The position numbers and the translations under genes were made by a program. Of a stretch of 53,356 bases of DNA, positions 8,728 to 15,793 are shown piece after piece (the first letter of the stretch is position 1; every line of letters begins with the position of its first letter). The notes beneath the pieces were generated by a model that was not told the origin of the DNA, did no database searches, and was given only the letters and a program-made list of their open reading frames with translations. This DNA comes from an uncultured Paracoccaceae bacterium (GTDB lineage Bacteria; Pseudomonadota; Alphaproteobacteria; Rhodobacterales; Rhodobacteraceae), in NCBI GenBank assembly GCA_945952025.1, contig CAMFGW010000021.1, forward strand, positions 1-53,356, in the 5' to 3' direction.

Positions 8728-9659
8728 TGTCCGATCCGCACAGCAACGATCCCGCAGGGGGCCCCGCCAAGGGCCGCCCCGCGCCGCGCAAGTCCGGGGC
8801 GCGCGCCGCACCGCGCGAGAAGGTTGCGCCCCCGACCACTGGCCACAGCTGGGACGGCATCGAGGAGTTTGACAATCCGATGCCGCGCTGGTGGCTCTGG
8901 ACGCTCTATGCCACGATCATCTGGGGGATCATCTATACGATCCTCTATCCCGCCTGGCCGCTGCCCGGCGGGGCGACCCCCGGCATCCTGCACGAGACGG
9001 CCCGCAAGGAAGTCGCGGCCGACATCCAGAAGTTCCAGGAGATGAACGCGCCGATCGAGGCGAAGCTGGTGGCAACGCCGGTGACCGAGATCGCGGCCAA
9101 CCCCGAACTGGCGAATTTTGCCCAGAACGCGGGCCACGCCGTCTTCCAGACCTGGTGCGCCCAGTGCCACGGGGCCGGTGCCGCCGGCGCCAAGGGCTTC
9201 CCGAACCTTCTGGACAATGACTGGCTCTGGGGTGGATCGCTCGACGACATCCTGACGACCGTGACCCACGGCATCCGCAACACGACCGACCCAGAGGCTC
9301 GCTTCTCGCAGATGCCGGCCTTCGGCGAGATCCTGACGAAAGAGCAGATCGGCCAGGTGATGAACTACGTCATGTCGCTGACGGGCGCGGCGCAGGACCC
9401 CGCACAGGTCGATGCCGGCAAACAGCTCTTCGCGGACAATTGCGCGAGCTGCCACGGGGAGGACGGCAAGGGCGACCGCGCACAGGGCGCGCCGAACCTG
9501 ACCGACTCGATCTGGCTTTATGGCGGTGATCCGGCGACCCTGACGGAAACCATCACCAACGCCCGCTTCGGCGTGATGCCCGCCTGGCAGGGCCGCCTGA
9601 CCGACGCGCAGATCCGGTCGGTGGCCTACTACGTCCACAGCCTTGGCGGCGGCGAATAG
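8727..9659 (+). CDS. ccoP: cbb3-type cytochrome c oxidase subunit III (diheme cytochrome c)
   Basis: A 310-aa diheme subunit and the electron entry point of the oxidase. The N-terminal basic, Pro/Ala-rich extension is longer than usual. A membrane segment follows around [20 protein letters not shown], then two heme c motifs: CAQCH (first domain, [13 protein letters not shown]) and CASCH (second domain, [15 protein letters not shown]). The start overlaps the ccoQ stop, so the two are translationally coupled. A terminator follows the gene. Confidence 0.96.
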   Translation: MSDPHSNDPAGGPAKGRPAPRKSGARAAPREKVAPPTTGHSWDGIEEFDNPMPRWWLWTLYATIIWGIIYTILYPAWPLPGGATPGILHETARKEVAADIQKFQEMNAPIEAKLVATPVTEIAANPELANFAQNAGHAVFQTWCAQCHGAGAAGAKGFPNLLDNDWLWGGSLDDILTTVTHGIRNTTDPEARFSQMPAFGEILTKEQIGQVMNYVMSLTGAAQDPAQVDAGKQLFADNCASCHGEDGKGDRAQGAPNLTDSIWLYGGDPATLTETITNARFGVMPAWQGRLTDAQIRSVAYYVHSLGGGE

Positions 9660-9685
9660 GCGCGAGGCCAGGTGGCGAAAGACGA

Positions 9686-9738
9686 AAAGGCCCCCGAGCG
9701 TTTCGGGGGCCTTTGCGTTTCGGGGGCCTTTGCTTTTC
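9686..9738 (+). terminator. Terminator of ccoNOQP with a duplicated right arm
   Basis: The stem AAAGGCCCCCG (9686-9696) pairs with CGGGGGCCTTT (9704-9714). The 17-nt segment GCGTTTCGGGGGCCTTT at 9698-9714 is repeated exactly at 9715-9731, so the left arm could also pair with a second right arm. A T-rich tail follows. Confidence 0.85.
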
Positions 9739-9749
9739 GGGCGGGGCGC

Positions 9750-9902
9750 TCAGATGTCGCGGTCCTCGAACGGCGACGGCACGCGGTCGCGCCAGTAGGG
9801 CGGCAGGCGCTCCCAGTCGTCGGGATTGCCCGTGCGCGGTTCGCGCCGGTCCGGGTCAAGACCCAAAGCGATCATCATGCTTCTTGCAAATAGATCTAAC
9901 AT
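9750..9902 (-). CDS. Small hypothetical protein, 50 aa
   Basis: Starts at ATG 9900-9902 (MLDLFARSMMIALGLDPDRR), preceded by GGAGGG at 6-nt spacing, and stops at 9750. The frame is open further upstream to 9983 without a ribosome site. The N-terminal part is amphipathic and the C-terminal part is charged and Pro-rich (PPYWRDRVPSPFEDRDI). No known domain is recognised. It is divergent from the LysR-type gene. The strong ribosome site and coding-like composition support it as a real small gene. Confidence 0.6.
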   Translation of the reverse strand: MLDLFARSMMIALGLDPDRREPRTGNPDDWERLPPYWRDRVPSPFEDRDI

Positions 9903-9980
9903 ATTGCCCTCCGTAGCTCGGGTTTCATGCTTGCAATGTGCCCGGAAACACTGATGATTGCGACTCAGGAGTAATTTTTT

Positions 9981-10001
9981 CATGTAAGTTGAGGTTACAT
10001 G
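9981..10001 (+). promoter_or_regulatory. Inverted repeat at the LysR gene start (candidate operator)
   Basis: CATGTAA (9981-9987) and TTACATG (9995-10001) form a perfect 7-bp inverted repeat with a 7-nt spacer. It contains a T-N11-A core typical of LysR-type regulator sites. The right arm ends in the ATG start codon of the downstream LysR gene, which suggests autoregulation. A nearby T-run (9975-9980) sits between the divergent genes. Confidence 0.55.
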
Positions 10002-10871
10002 ATAAACTGGCGGAACCTGCCACCGCTTTCAGCCTTGCGTGCCTTCAGCGCCTTCGCCGCGGCGGAGTCGCTGGAACAGGCCGGTGCGCGGATCGGGGTC
10101 ACCCATGCAGCCGTTTCGCAGCAAATCCGGGCGCTTGAGGCGCATCTGGGCCTGTCGCTGGTCGACCGGCGCGGCAAGCGCCTGATGCTGACGCCCGCCG
10201 GTCAACAGCTGGCGGCGGCCCTGACCGACGGCTTCGGCCAGATCGCCCGCACCATCGTCGAACTGACGGACCGCGACGCCGCGCAGCCATTGCGAATTAC
10301 CACGACCGACGCCTTCGCCGGCGGCTGGCTGCTGGGGCGGCTGCAGGACTTCCGAAGCCGCCATCCCGGCATCGACCTGGTGCTCGACCCTTCGCCCGAC
10401 CTGCGCGAGCTTGGCACCCAGGCCGATGTGGCCATCCGGTTTGGCAAGGGCCATTGGCCGGGGACCGACGCGCAGCTCTTGCTGCGCACGCCCGTCGTGC
10501 TGGTCGCCTCGCCCCGCCTGGTCGCACCCGGCGCCGCGACCGACATGGCGGCGCTCGCGAAGCTGCCGTGGCTGCAAGAGATCGGGACCAGCGAGGCGAC
10601 GGCCTATATGGACCGCCACGGCGTCGCACCCCAGGGGCCCGGCTTTCTGTCGCTGCCGGGCAGCCTGCTTCTGGACGCGGTGCGCGACGGCCAGGGCCTG
10701 ACGGTGATCGCCCGCGTCTTCGTCGAGGCGGACCTGGCGGCGGGGCGACTCAGGCTCTTGCACGAGGACAGCGAGCGCGACGGCTATTTTCTGGTGACGC
10801 GCCAGGGCAGCCGGCGCCCGGCGGTCGCGGCTTTCTGCAAATGGGCGCTGCAACAGGCAGGATCGGCTTGA
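9999..10871 (+). CDS. LysR-family transcriptional regulator (GcvA-like)
   Basis: A 290-aa LysR-type regulator. The N-terminal winged helix-turn-helix (about residues 5-65) contains LSALRAFSAFAAAESLEQAG and VTHAAVSQQIRALEAHLGL, followed by a periplasmic-binding-like effector domain (about 92-285). The pattern resembles GcvA/AmpR-type regulators; the effector is unknown. ATG 9999 has GAGG 5 nt upstream. It sits between ccoNOQP and ccoGHIS, which are usually adjacent in this family, and its stop codon lies inside an FNR-like box. Confidence 0.9.
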   Translation: MINWRNLPPLSALRAFSAFAAAESLEQAGARIGVTHAAVSQQIRALEAHLGLSLVDRRGKRLMLTPAGQQLAAALTDGFGQIARTIVELTDRDAAQPLRITTTDAFAGGWLLGRLQDFRSRHPGIDLVLDPSPDLRELGTQADVAIRFGKGHWPGTDAQLLLRTPVVLVASPRLVAPGAATDMAALAKLPWLQEIGTSEATAYMDRHGVAPQGPGFLSLPGSLLLDAVRDGQGLTVIARVFVEADLAAGRLRLLHEDSERDGYFLVTRQGSRRPAVAAFCKWALQQAGSA

Positions 10872-10881
10872 CCGAGGTCAA
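10868..10881. promoter_or_regulatory. FNR-like palindrome at the 3' end of the LysR gene
   Basis: TTGAC-CGAG-GTCAA, a perfect inverted repeat with two changes from the FNR consensus. It overlaps the LysR stop codon (10869-10871) and lies about 250 nt before ccoG, too far for a simple class II role at ccoG. Confidence 0.5.
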
Positions 10882-11056
10882 GGACAGCCCCTTCGGATCA
10901 GATCAATGTCGCGACAGCCCGCGGGCCTTGCGCCCAGGGCGGCCACCGGCGTCCCGTCCTGTTCGCGCGTTTCCTCGGGACGCCGGTGCGCCTGGGCCTT
11001 GGCCCCCGCCGCGCACCGTTTCTGCGACAGGACGCCGCGTTGCCGCTACCCTGCCT

Positions 11057-11070
11057 TTGACACAAGTCAA
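11057..11070 (+). promoter_or_regulatory. FNR/FnrL box upstream of ccoGHIS
   Basis: TTGAC-ACAA-GTCAA, a perfect palindrome with two changes from the FNR consensus. Its centre is about 67 nt upstream of the ccoG start at 11131. FnrL control of rdxBHIS (ccoGHIS) is known in Rhodobacter. Confidence 0.75.
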
Positions 11071-11130
11071 GGCGATGGACGTGTACCGCCCCTATGCGGC
11101 AAGATGCGCAGCGACAAACGGTGACGACCG

Positions 11131-12666
11131 ATGACCTCCCAAGACGCCCCTCCCTCTCTTTACGCCGCGCATGAGCCGGTTTTTCCGCGCCGGGTGAAAG
11201 GGACATTCCGCACCCTGAAATGGGTCATCATGATCGTGACCCTGGGGATCTACTACATCACCCCCTGGATCCGCTGGGACCGGGGCCCGACGATGCCCGA
11301 CCAGGCGGTGCTTGTCGATCTGGCCAACCGCCGTTTCTTCTTCTTCATGATCGAGATCTGGCCGCACGAGTTCTACTTCGTCGCCGGGCTTCTCATCATG
11401 GCCGGGCTCGGGCTTTTCCTCTTCACCTCGGCGCTCGGCCGGGTCTGGTGCGGCTATGCCTGCCCGCAGACCGTGTGGACCGACCTCTTCATCCTGGTCG
11501 AGCGCTGGATCGAGGGCGACCGCAACGCGCGGGTCAGGCTTTACCACCAGAAATGGAACGGCCAGAAGATCGGGCTGCGCGCCATCAAATACTCGGTCTG
11601 GTTCCTGATCGCGCTGGCGACGGGGGGCGCGTGGATCTTCTATTTCACCGATGCGCCGACGCTTCTTTACAGCCTGATCCACGGGACCGCGCACCCGGTC
11701 GCCTATATCACCATGGGCGTCCTGACCTTCACCACCTTCTTCTTCGGCGGCTTCGCGCGCGAACAGATCTGCATCTACGCCTGCCCCTGGCCGCGCATCC
11801 AGGCCGCGATGATGGACGAGGATACGCTCGTCGTCGGCTACCGCTGGTGGCGGGGCGAGCCGCGCGGCAAGCTGAGGAAGGGCGCGCCGGTCGCTGAACG
11901 CGCTGCCGAACCGCCGACCGGCCTGTCCGCCCCCGCGATCGACCTTGCGGGCAGCATCGCGGCAGGCATGCCGATCGCGACGGCGGCGGCAGCCGAGGAT
12001 CGGCAGGGCGACTGCATCGACTGCATGGCCTGCGTCAACGTCTGCCCGATGGGCATCGACATCCGCAATGGCCAGCAGATGGAATGCATCACCTGCGCGC
12101 TTTGCATCGACGCCTGCGACGAGGTGATGGACCGCATCGGCCGGCCGCGGAACCTGATCGGCTACATGGCGCTGAAGGACGAGATCGAGGAGCAGGCCGG
12201 CGGCCATCCCCGCAACCTCTGGCGCCACATATTCCGGCCGCGAACCATCCTTTACACCACGCTCTGGACCGGCATCGGCGTGGCGCTGGTTGTCGCACTC
12301 TTCATGCGCTCGCCCATCGGGCTGAACGTGACGCCGATCCGCAATCCCCTGTTCATCACCATGTCGGACGGCGCGATCCGCAACGCCTATGAACTGCGAC
12401 TGCACAACAAGCACGGCGACAAGCGGCAGTTCCATATCTCGGTCACCGCCGACCAGCCCTTGGAGGTCAGCCTCGAAGGCCGGCCCGAGGCCTATGTCGA
12501 CGTGCCCGCCGACGCGACCGTGACCCAGCGGGTCTATGTGACGGCGCCGGCCGGCAGCCCGGCTGCGGACGCCGGCCGGATCGACATGCGCTTCTGGGTG
12601 CTGGACCTTGGCCAGACCGAAGAGCGGGTGTCCTATGAAACCGTCTTCAACGGCAAGGGCCGCTAG
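11131..12666 (+). CDS. ccoG: cbb3 oxidase assembly ferredoxin-like protein CcoG (RdxB/FixG)
   Basis: A 511-aa membrane protein involved in copper reduction and delivery during cbb3 assembly. Several membrane segments fall in the first 220 residues and at about 370-390. Conserved cysteines occur in VWCGYACPQTVW and CIYACPWPRIQ. Two [4Fe-4S] ferredoxin motifs (CIDCMACVNVCP and CITCALCIDACD) follow at about residues 290-330. The C-terminal part is an Ig-like periplasmic domain. First gene of ccoGHIS. Confidence 0.95.
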   Translation: MTSQDAPPSLYAAHEPVFPRRVKGTFRTLKWVIMIVTLGIYYITPWIRWDRGPTMPDQAVLVDLANRRFFFFMIEIWPHEFYFVAGLLIMAGLGLFLFTSALGRVWCGYACPQTVWTDLFILVERWIEGDRNARVRLYHQKWNGQKIGLRAIKYSVWFLIALATGGAWIFYFTDAPTLLYSLIHGTAHPVAYITMGVLTFTTFFFGGFAREQICIYACPWPRIQAAMMDEDTLVVGYRWWRGEPRGKLRKGAPVAERAAEPPTGLSAPAIDLAGSIAAGMPIATAAAAEDRQGDCIDCMACVNVCPMGIDIRNGQQMECITCALCIDACDEVMDRIGRPRNLIGYMALKDEIEEQAGGHPRNLWRHIFRPRTILYTTLWTGIGVALVVALFMRSPIGLNVTPIRNPLFITMSDGAIRNAYELRLHNKHGDKRQFHISVTADQPLEVSLEGRPEAYVDVPADATVTQRVYVTAPAGSPAADAGRIDMRFWVLDLGQTEERVSYETVFNGKGR

Positions 12667-12684
12667 GCCCGGGGGAAGGACAGG

Positions 12685-13167
12685 ATGACGACGCAAGGCA
12701 GCACGGCGAAGAAGCCCCGCGAGTTTACCGGGCGCATGGCGCTCGCGACCGTTGTCGGGGCCTTTTCGGTCGTCATCGGGGTCAACCTGATCCTGGCCTA
12801 CGAGGCCGTCTCGACCTTTCCGGGGCTCGAGGTGCCGAACAGCTATGTCGCCTCGCAGACCTGGGACGCAGAGCGCAAGGCGCAGATCGCGCTCGGCTGG
12901 TCGCTGACGCATGACTACCGGGACGGCAAGCTGATCCTGTCCTTCCGCGATGCGGCCGGCAAGCCGGTCGCGCCGGCCACGATCGACGCGGTCGTGGGGC
13001 GGCCGACCGAGGCCGTCGACGACGTGAAGCCCGCCTTCGCCTTCGATGGCACCGACATGGTGGCGCCGGTGGCCCTGAGGCCCGGCAAATGGATGATCCT
13101 GATGGAGGCCTTTGCGAAGGACGGCACGCTCTTTCGCAAGCGGCTCGACCTTTTCGTGAAGGGCTGA
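12685..13167 (+). CDS. ccoH: cbb3 oxidase assembly protein CcoH (FixH/RdxH)
   Basis: A 160-aa protein with one transmembrane segment (about residues 20-42: ALATVVGAFSVVIGVNLILA) and a periplasmic FixH-type domain containing the typical SYVASQTWDAERKAQIALGW stretch. It starts 18 nt after ccoG, behind GGGGGAAGGA. It helps assemble the oxidase. Confidence 0.92.
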   Translation: MTTQGSTAKKPREFTGRMALATVVGAFSVVIGVNLILAYEAVSTFPGLEVPNSYVASQTWDAERKAQIALGWSLTHDYRDGKLILSFRDAAGKPVAPATIDAVVGRPTEAVDDVKPAFAFDGTDMVAPVALRPGKWMILMEAFAKDGTLFRKRLDLFVKG

Positions 13168-13174
13168 GGGGCCG

Positions 13175-15352
13175 ATGAGCACCGCCGAGGCGACGCCGCT
13201 TTCCGCCTGTCCGGCCTGCGTGGCGCTGCCCGCGACCGAGGCTCTGGCCGAGGCGCGGCGCCGCGCGGCCGAGGCGGGGATCGTCCTGTCGGTGCCCGGC
13301 CTTGGCGACGCGCAGGACATGACGCGCGCGGAAGAGGCGGCGCGGGCCCTGCCGGGCGTCGGGCGCGCGCGGGTGAACCTGACGCAGAAGCGCCTGTCAG
13401 TCACCGCGACGCCCGAGGTGACGGCCGAACGGCTGATCGGGGCGCTGGCGGCGCAGGGGATCGAGGCGCACGAGCTTGACCCCGCCCTTCTGACCAGCAC
13501 GGAAAACGAGCTGCGCGGCCGCGACCTTCTGATGCGGCTGGGCGTCGCGGGCTTTTCCATGATGAACATCATGCTTCTGTCCGTGGCCGTCTGGTCGGGG
13601 GCAGAGGCCGCGACGCGCGACCTGTTCCACTGGCTGAGCGCGATGATCGCGCTGCCGACCTTGGCCTTCGCGGGCCAGCCCTTCTTTGCCTCGGCCTATG
13701 CCTCGCTGAAGGCGCGGCGGCTCGGGATGGATGTGCCGATCTCGCTGGCGCTGATCCTGTCGTCGGCCATCTCGCTTTTCGAGACGATCAAGGGGGGCGA
13801 GCATGCCTATTTCGACGCGGCCGTTTCCCTGTGCTTCTTCCTGCTGATCGGGCGCTACCTCGATTTCCGCTCGCGCGCGGCGGCGCGGTCGGCGGCCGAA
13901 GAGCTTGCCGCGCTGGAGGTTCCGCGCGCGATCCGGCTGGAAGACGGCGCCGAGCGGCTGGTGCCGATCGCCGAGATCGCGGCGGGCGATCTGGTCCTTG
14001 TGCGCCCCGGCGGGCGGATGCCGGTCGATGGCGAGGTAACGGCGGGCCAGTCCGAGCTTGACCGCTCGCTCCTGACCGGGGAAACCCTGCCGGTCCGGGC
14101 CGTTGCCGGCACGCTCGTCAGCGCGGGTGAGGTCAACCTGACCGGGCCCCTGACGGTGCGGGTGACGGCGGCGGGGCGGGACAGCTCGCTGCACCGCATG
14201 GCCGATCTGGTCGCGGTCGCCGAAAGCACCAGGAACCGCTACATGTCGCTCGCCGACCGGGTGGCGCGGCGCTATTCGCCATCGGTCCATATTCTGGCGC
14301 TGGCCTCCTTCATCGGCTGGATGATCCATTCCGGGGGCGACGTGCGGCTGGCCGTCAACGTGGCGGCGGCGGTCCTCATCATCACCTGCCCCTGCGCGCT
14401 GGCCCTTGCCGTGCCGTCGGTGGTGACGGCCGCGTCGGGCAAGCTGTTCCGCAAGGGGCTCCTCATCAAGGACGGCACCGCGCTGGAGCGGCTGGCAGAG
14501 GTCGATGCCATCGTCTTCGACAAGACCGGCACGCTGACCCTTGGCACGCCGGACCTTGTGCCGGGCGCCCAGCGGGCCGGGGACCTGGCGGTCGCGCGCG
14601 CGCTGGCCTCGGGGTCATCGCACCCCCTGTCGCGGGCGCTAGCTGCCGGAGATGGCCCCCGCGCCGAAGTGACCGAGATCGCCGAACGGCCGGGCTACGG
14701 GGTCGAGGGGCGGTTTCAGGGTCAGGCCGTGCGGCTTGGCCGGGCGGACTGGGTGGGGGCTGTGGGCGGTGAGGAGACATCCGCCTGGCTGCAGGTCGGG
14801 AACGAACCCCCAGTCGAGTTCCGCTTTGCCGACCGGCTGCGGCCCGGAGCGGCGGAACTGGTCGCGGCGCTGAAGGCTGAGGGGATTCCCGTCAAGCTCC
14901 TGTCTGGCGACAGCGCCGGCCCGGTCGCGCGGCTCGCGTCCGAGCTTGGCATCGCCGACTGGAAGGCGGGCGTCCTGCCGGCCGAAAAAGCGGCCGAGGT
15001 CGAGGCGCTCAGGGCCGAGGGGCGGCGGGTGCTGATGGTCGGGGACGGGCTGAACGACACGGTGGCGCTGGCCGCAGCACATGTGTCGATCTCGCCCGCC
15101 TCGGCGCTCGATGCCGCGCGGGTCGCGTCGGACATCGTGCTTCTGGGCCGCGATCTGGCGCCGATTTCCGACGCGCTCAGGATCGCGCGGGTGGCGCGGC
15201 GGCGGATCAAGCAGAACTTTGGCCTGTCCCTGGCCTATAACGCCGTGGCGGTACCGGTTGCGCTGGTGGGGCTGGCGACGCCGCTGATCGCGGCCGTGGC
15301 GATGTCGACCTCGTCCTTGACGGTCACGCTCAATGCGCTCAGGCTACGGTAA
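13175..15352 (+). CDS. ccoI: Copper-exporting P1B-type ATPase for cbb3 assembly (CcoI/FixI/RdxI)
   Basis: A 725-aa P-type ATPase that delivers copper for the CcoN CuB site. An N-terminal CPAC motif (about 12-15) precedes an HMA-like fold (about 36-105). The usual GMTCxxC metal site of that fold is GLGDAQD here, with no cysteine. The transmembrane metal site is CPC at 405-407, the phosphorylation motif is DKTGT from Asp449, and the ATP-binding hinge is VGDGLNDTVAL. It starts 7 nt after ccoH with GAGGGG upstream. Four nt separate it from ccoS. Confidence 0.94.
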   Translation: MSTAEATPLSACPACVALPATEALAEARRRAAEAGIVLSVPGLGDAQDMTRAEEAARALPGVGRARVNLTQKRLSVTATPEVTAERLIGALAAQGIEAHELDPALLTSTENELRGRDLLMRLGVAGFSMMNIMLLSVAVWSGAEAATRDLFHWLSAMIALPTLAFAGQPFFASAYASLKARRLGMDVPISLALILSSAISLFETIKGGEHAYFDAAVSLCFFLLIGRYLDFRSRAAARSAAEELAALEVPRAIRLEDGAERLVPIAEIAAGDLVLVRPGGRMPVDGEVTAGQSELDRSLLTGETLPVRAVAGTLVSAGEVNLTGPLTVRVTAAGRDSSLHRMADLVAVAESTRNRYMSLADRVARRYSPSVHILALASFIGWMIHSGGDVRLAVNVAAAVLIITCPCALALAVPSVVTAASGKLFRKGLLIKDGTALERLAEVDAIVFDKTGTLTLGTPDLVPGAQRAGDLAVARALASGSSHPLSRALAAGDGPRAEVTEIAERPGYGVEGRFQGQAVRLGRADWVGAVGGEETSAWLQVGNEPPVEFRFADRLRPGAAELVAALKAEGIPVKLLSGDSAGPVARLASELGIADWKAGVLPAEKAAEVEALRAEGRRVLMVGDGLNDTVALAAAHVSISPASALDAARVASDIVLLGRDLAPISDALRIARVARRRIKQNFGLSLAYNAVAVPVALVGLATPLIAAVAMSTSSLTVTLNALRLR

Positions 15353-15356
15353 GTCC

Positions 15357-15515
15357 ATGGAAACGCTGACCATCCTGATCCCCGTCTCGCTCTTCCTGGG
15401 CGGGCTTGGCCTTGTCGCCTTCATCTGGGCGCTTCGCACGCGGCAGTATGAAGACCCCGAGGGCGACGCCCGACGCATCCTGCGTAAGGACTGGGACGAC
15501 AAGCCCGCGCCTTGA
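15357..15515 (+). CDS. ccoS: cbb3 oxidase assembly protein CcoS
   Basis: A 52-aa protein with one transmembrane helix (about 2-25: LTILIPVSLFLGGLGLVAFI) and the CcoS-type tail RTRQYEDPEGDARRIL. ATG 15357 fits the family; the in-frame ATG at 15333 lies inside ccoI. It is the last gene of ccoGHIS. A structured repeat begins 21 nt after its stop. Confidence 0.9.
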   Translation: METLTILIPVSLFLGGLGLVAFIWALRTRQYEDPEGDARRILRKDWDDKPAP

Positions 15516-15536
15516 GATGGAGCGCGTTGAACCGGG

Positions 15537-15755
15537 TGGCAGGGGCCGTTGACCCTGCCATGCGGTGACTTTGCCTTTTGTCCCGGCCGGTGGCACAAAG
15601 CCACCGGCCAGCGCCCGCCCCGCCATCGGCGGGCGCTTCCGCGCCCACCGGGGCAGGCACTGACCTTCGTTGATCTGTGACACGGACGGTTCAGCGGCAT
15701 CGTTCCCACACGGTCGGGGGAAACGCGGGTCGCGTTTCCTTTTCCCGACCGGGCC
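15537..15755 (+). repeat. Convergent-gene structured repeat, copy 1
   Basis: One of four related elements of about 220-230 bp. Hairpins: TGGCAGGG/CCCTGCCA (15537-15560); GGCCGGTGGC/GCCACCGGCC (15585-15609); AGCGCCCGCC/GGCGGGCGCT (15610-15637); and a compound stem (15712-15750) made of GGTCGGG/CCCGACC and GGAAACGCG/CGCGTTTCC. It lies between ccoS (+) and the carboxypeptidase gene (-), 21 nt after the ccoS stop. It carries no plausible gene. Confidence 0.85.
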
Positions 15756-15793
15756 ATGTCGCGAAAAAGGACCGCTTCCCGGCCCCCGCGCCG

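Noticed and set aside
10906-11124. 72-codon frame in the LysR-ccoG gap
   Set aside because: No ribosome site, Arg/Ser/Pro-rich shadow-like composition, and it spans the FNR box of ccoG.
11092-13572. 826-codon minus-strand frame across ccoG, ccoH and the start of ccoI
   Set aside because: High-GC antisense shadow of three recognised genes; no known domain and His/Asp/Arg-rich composition.
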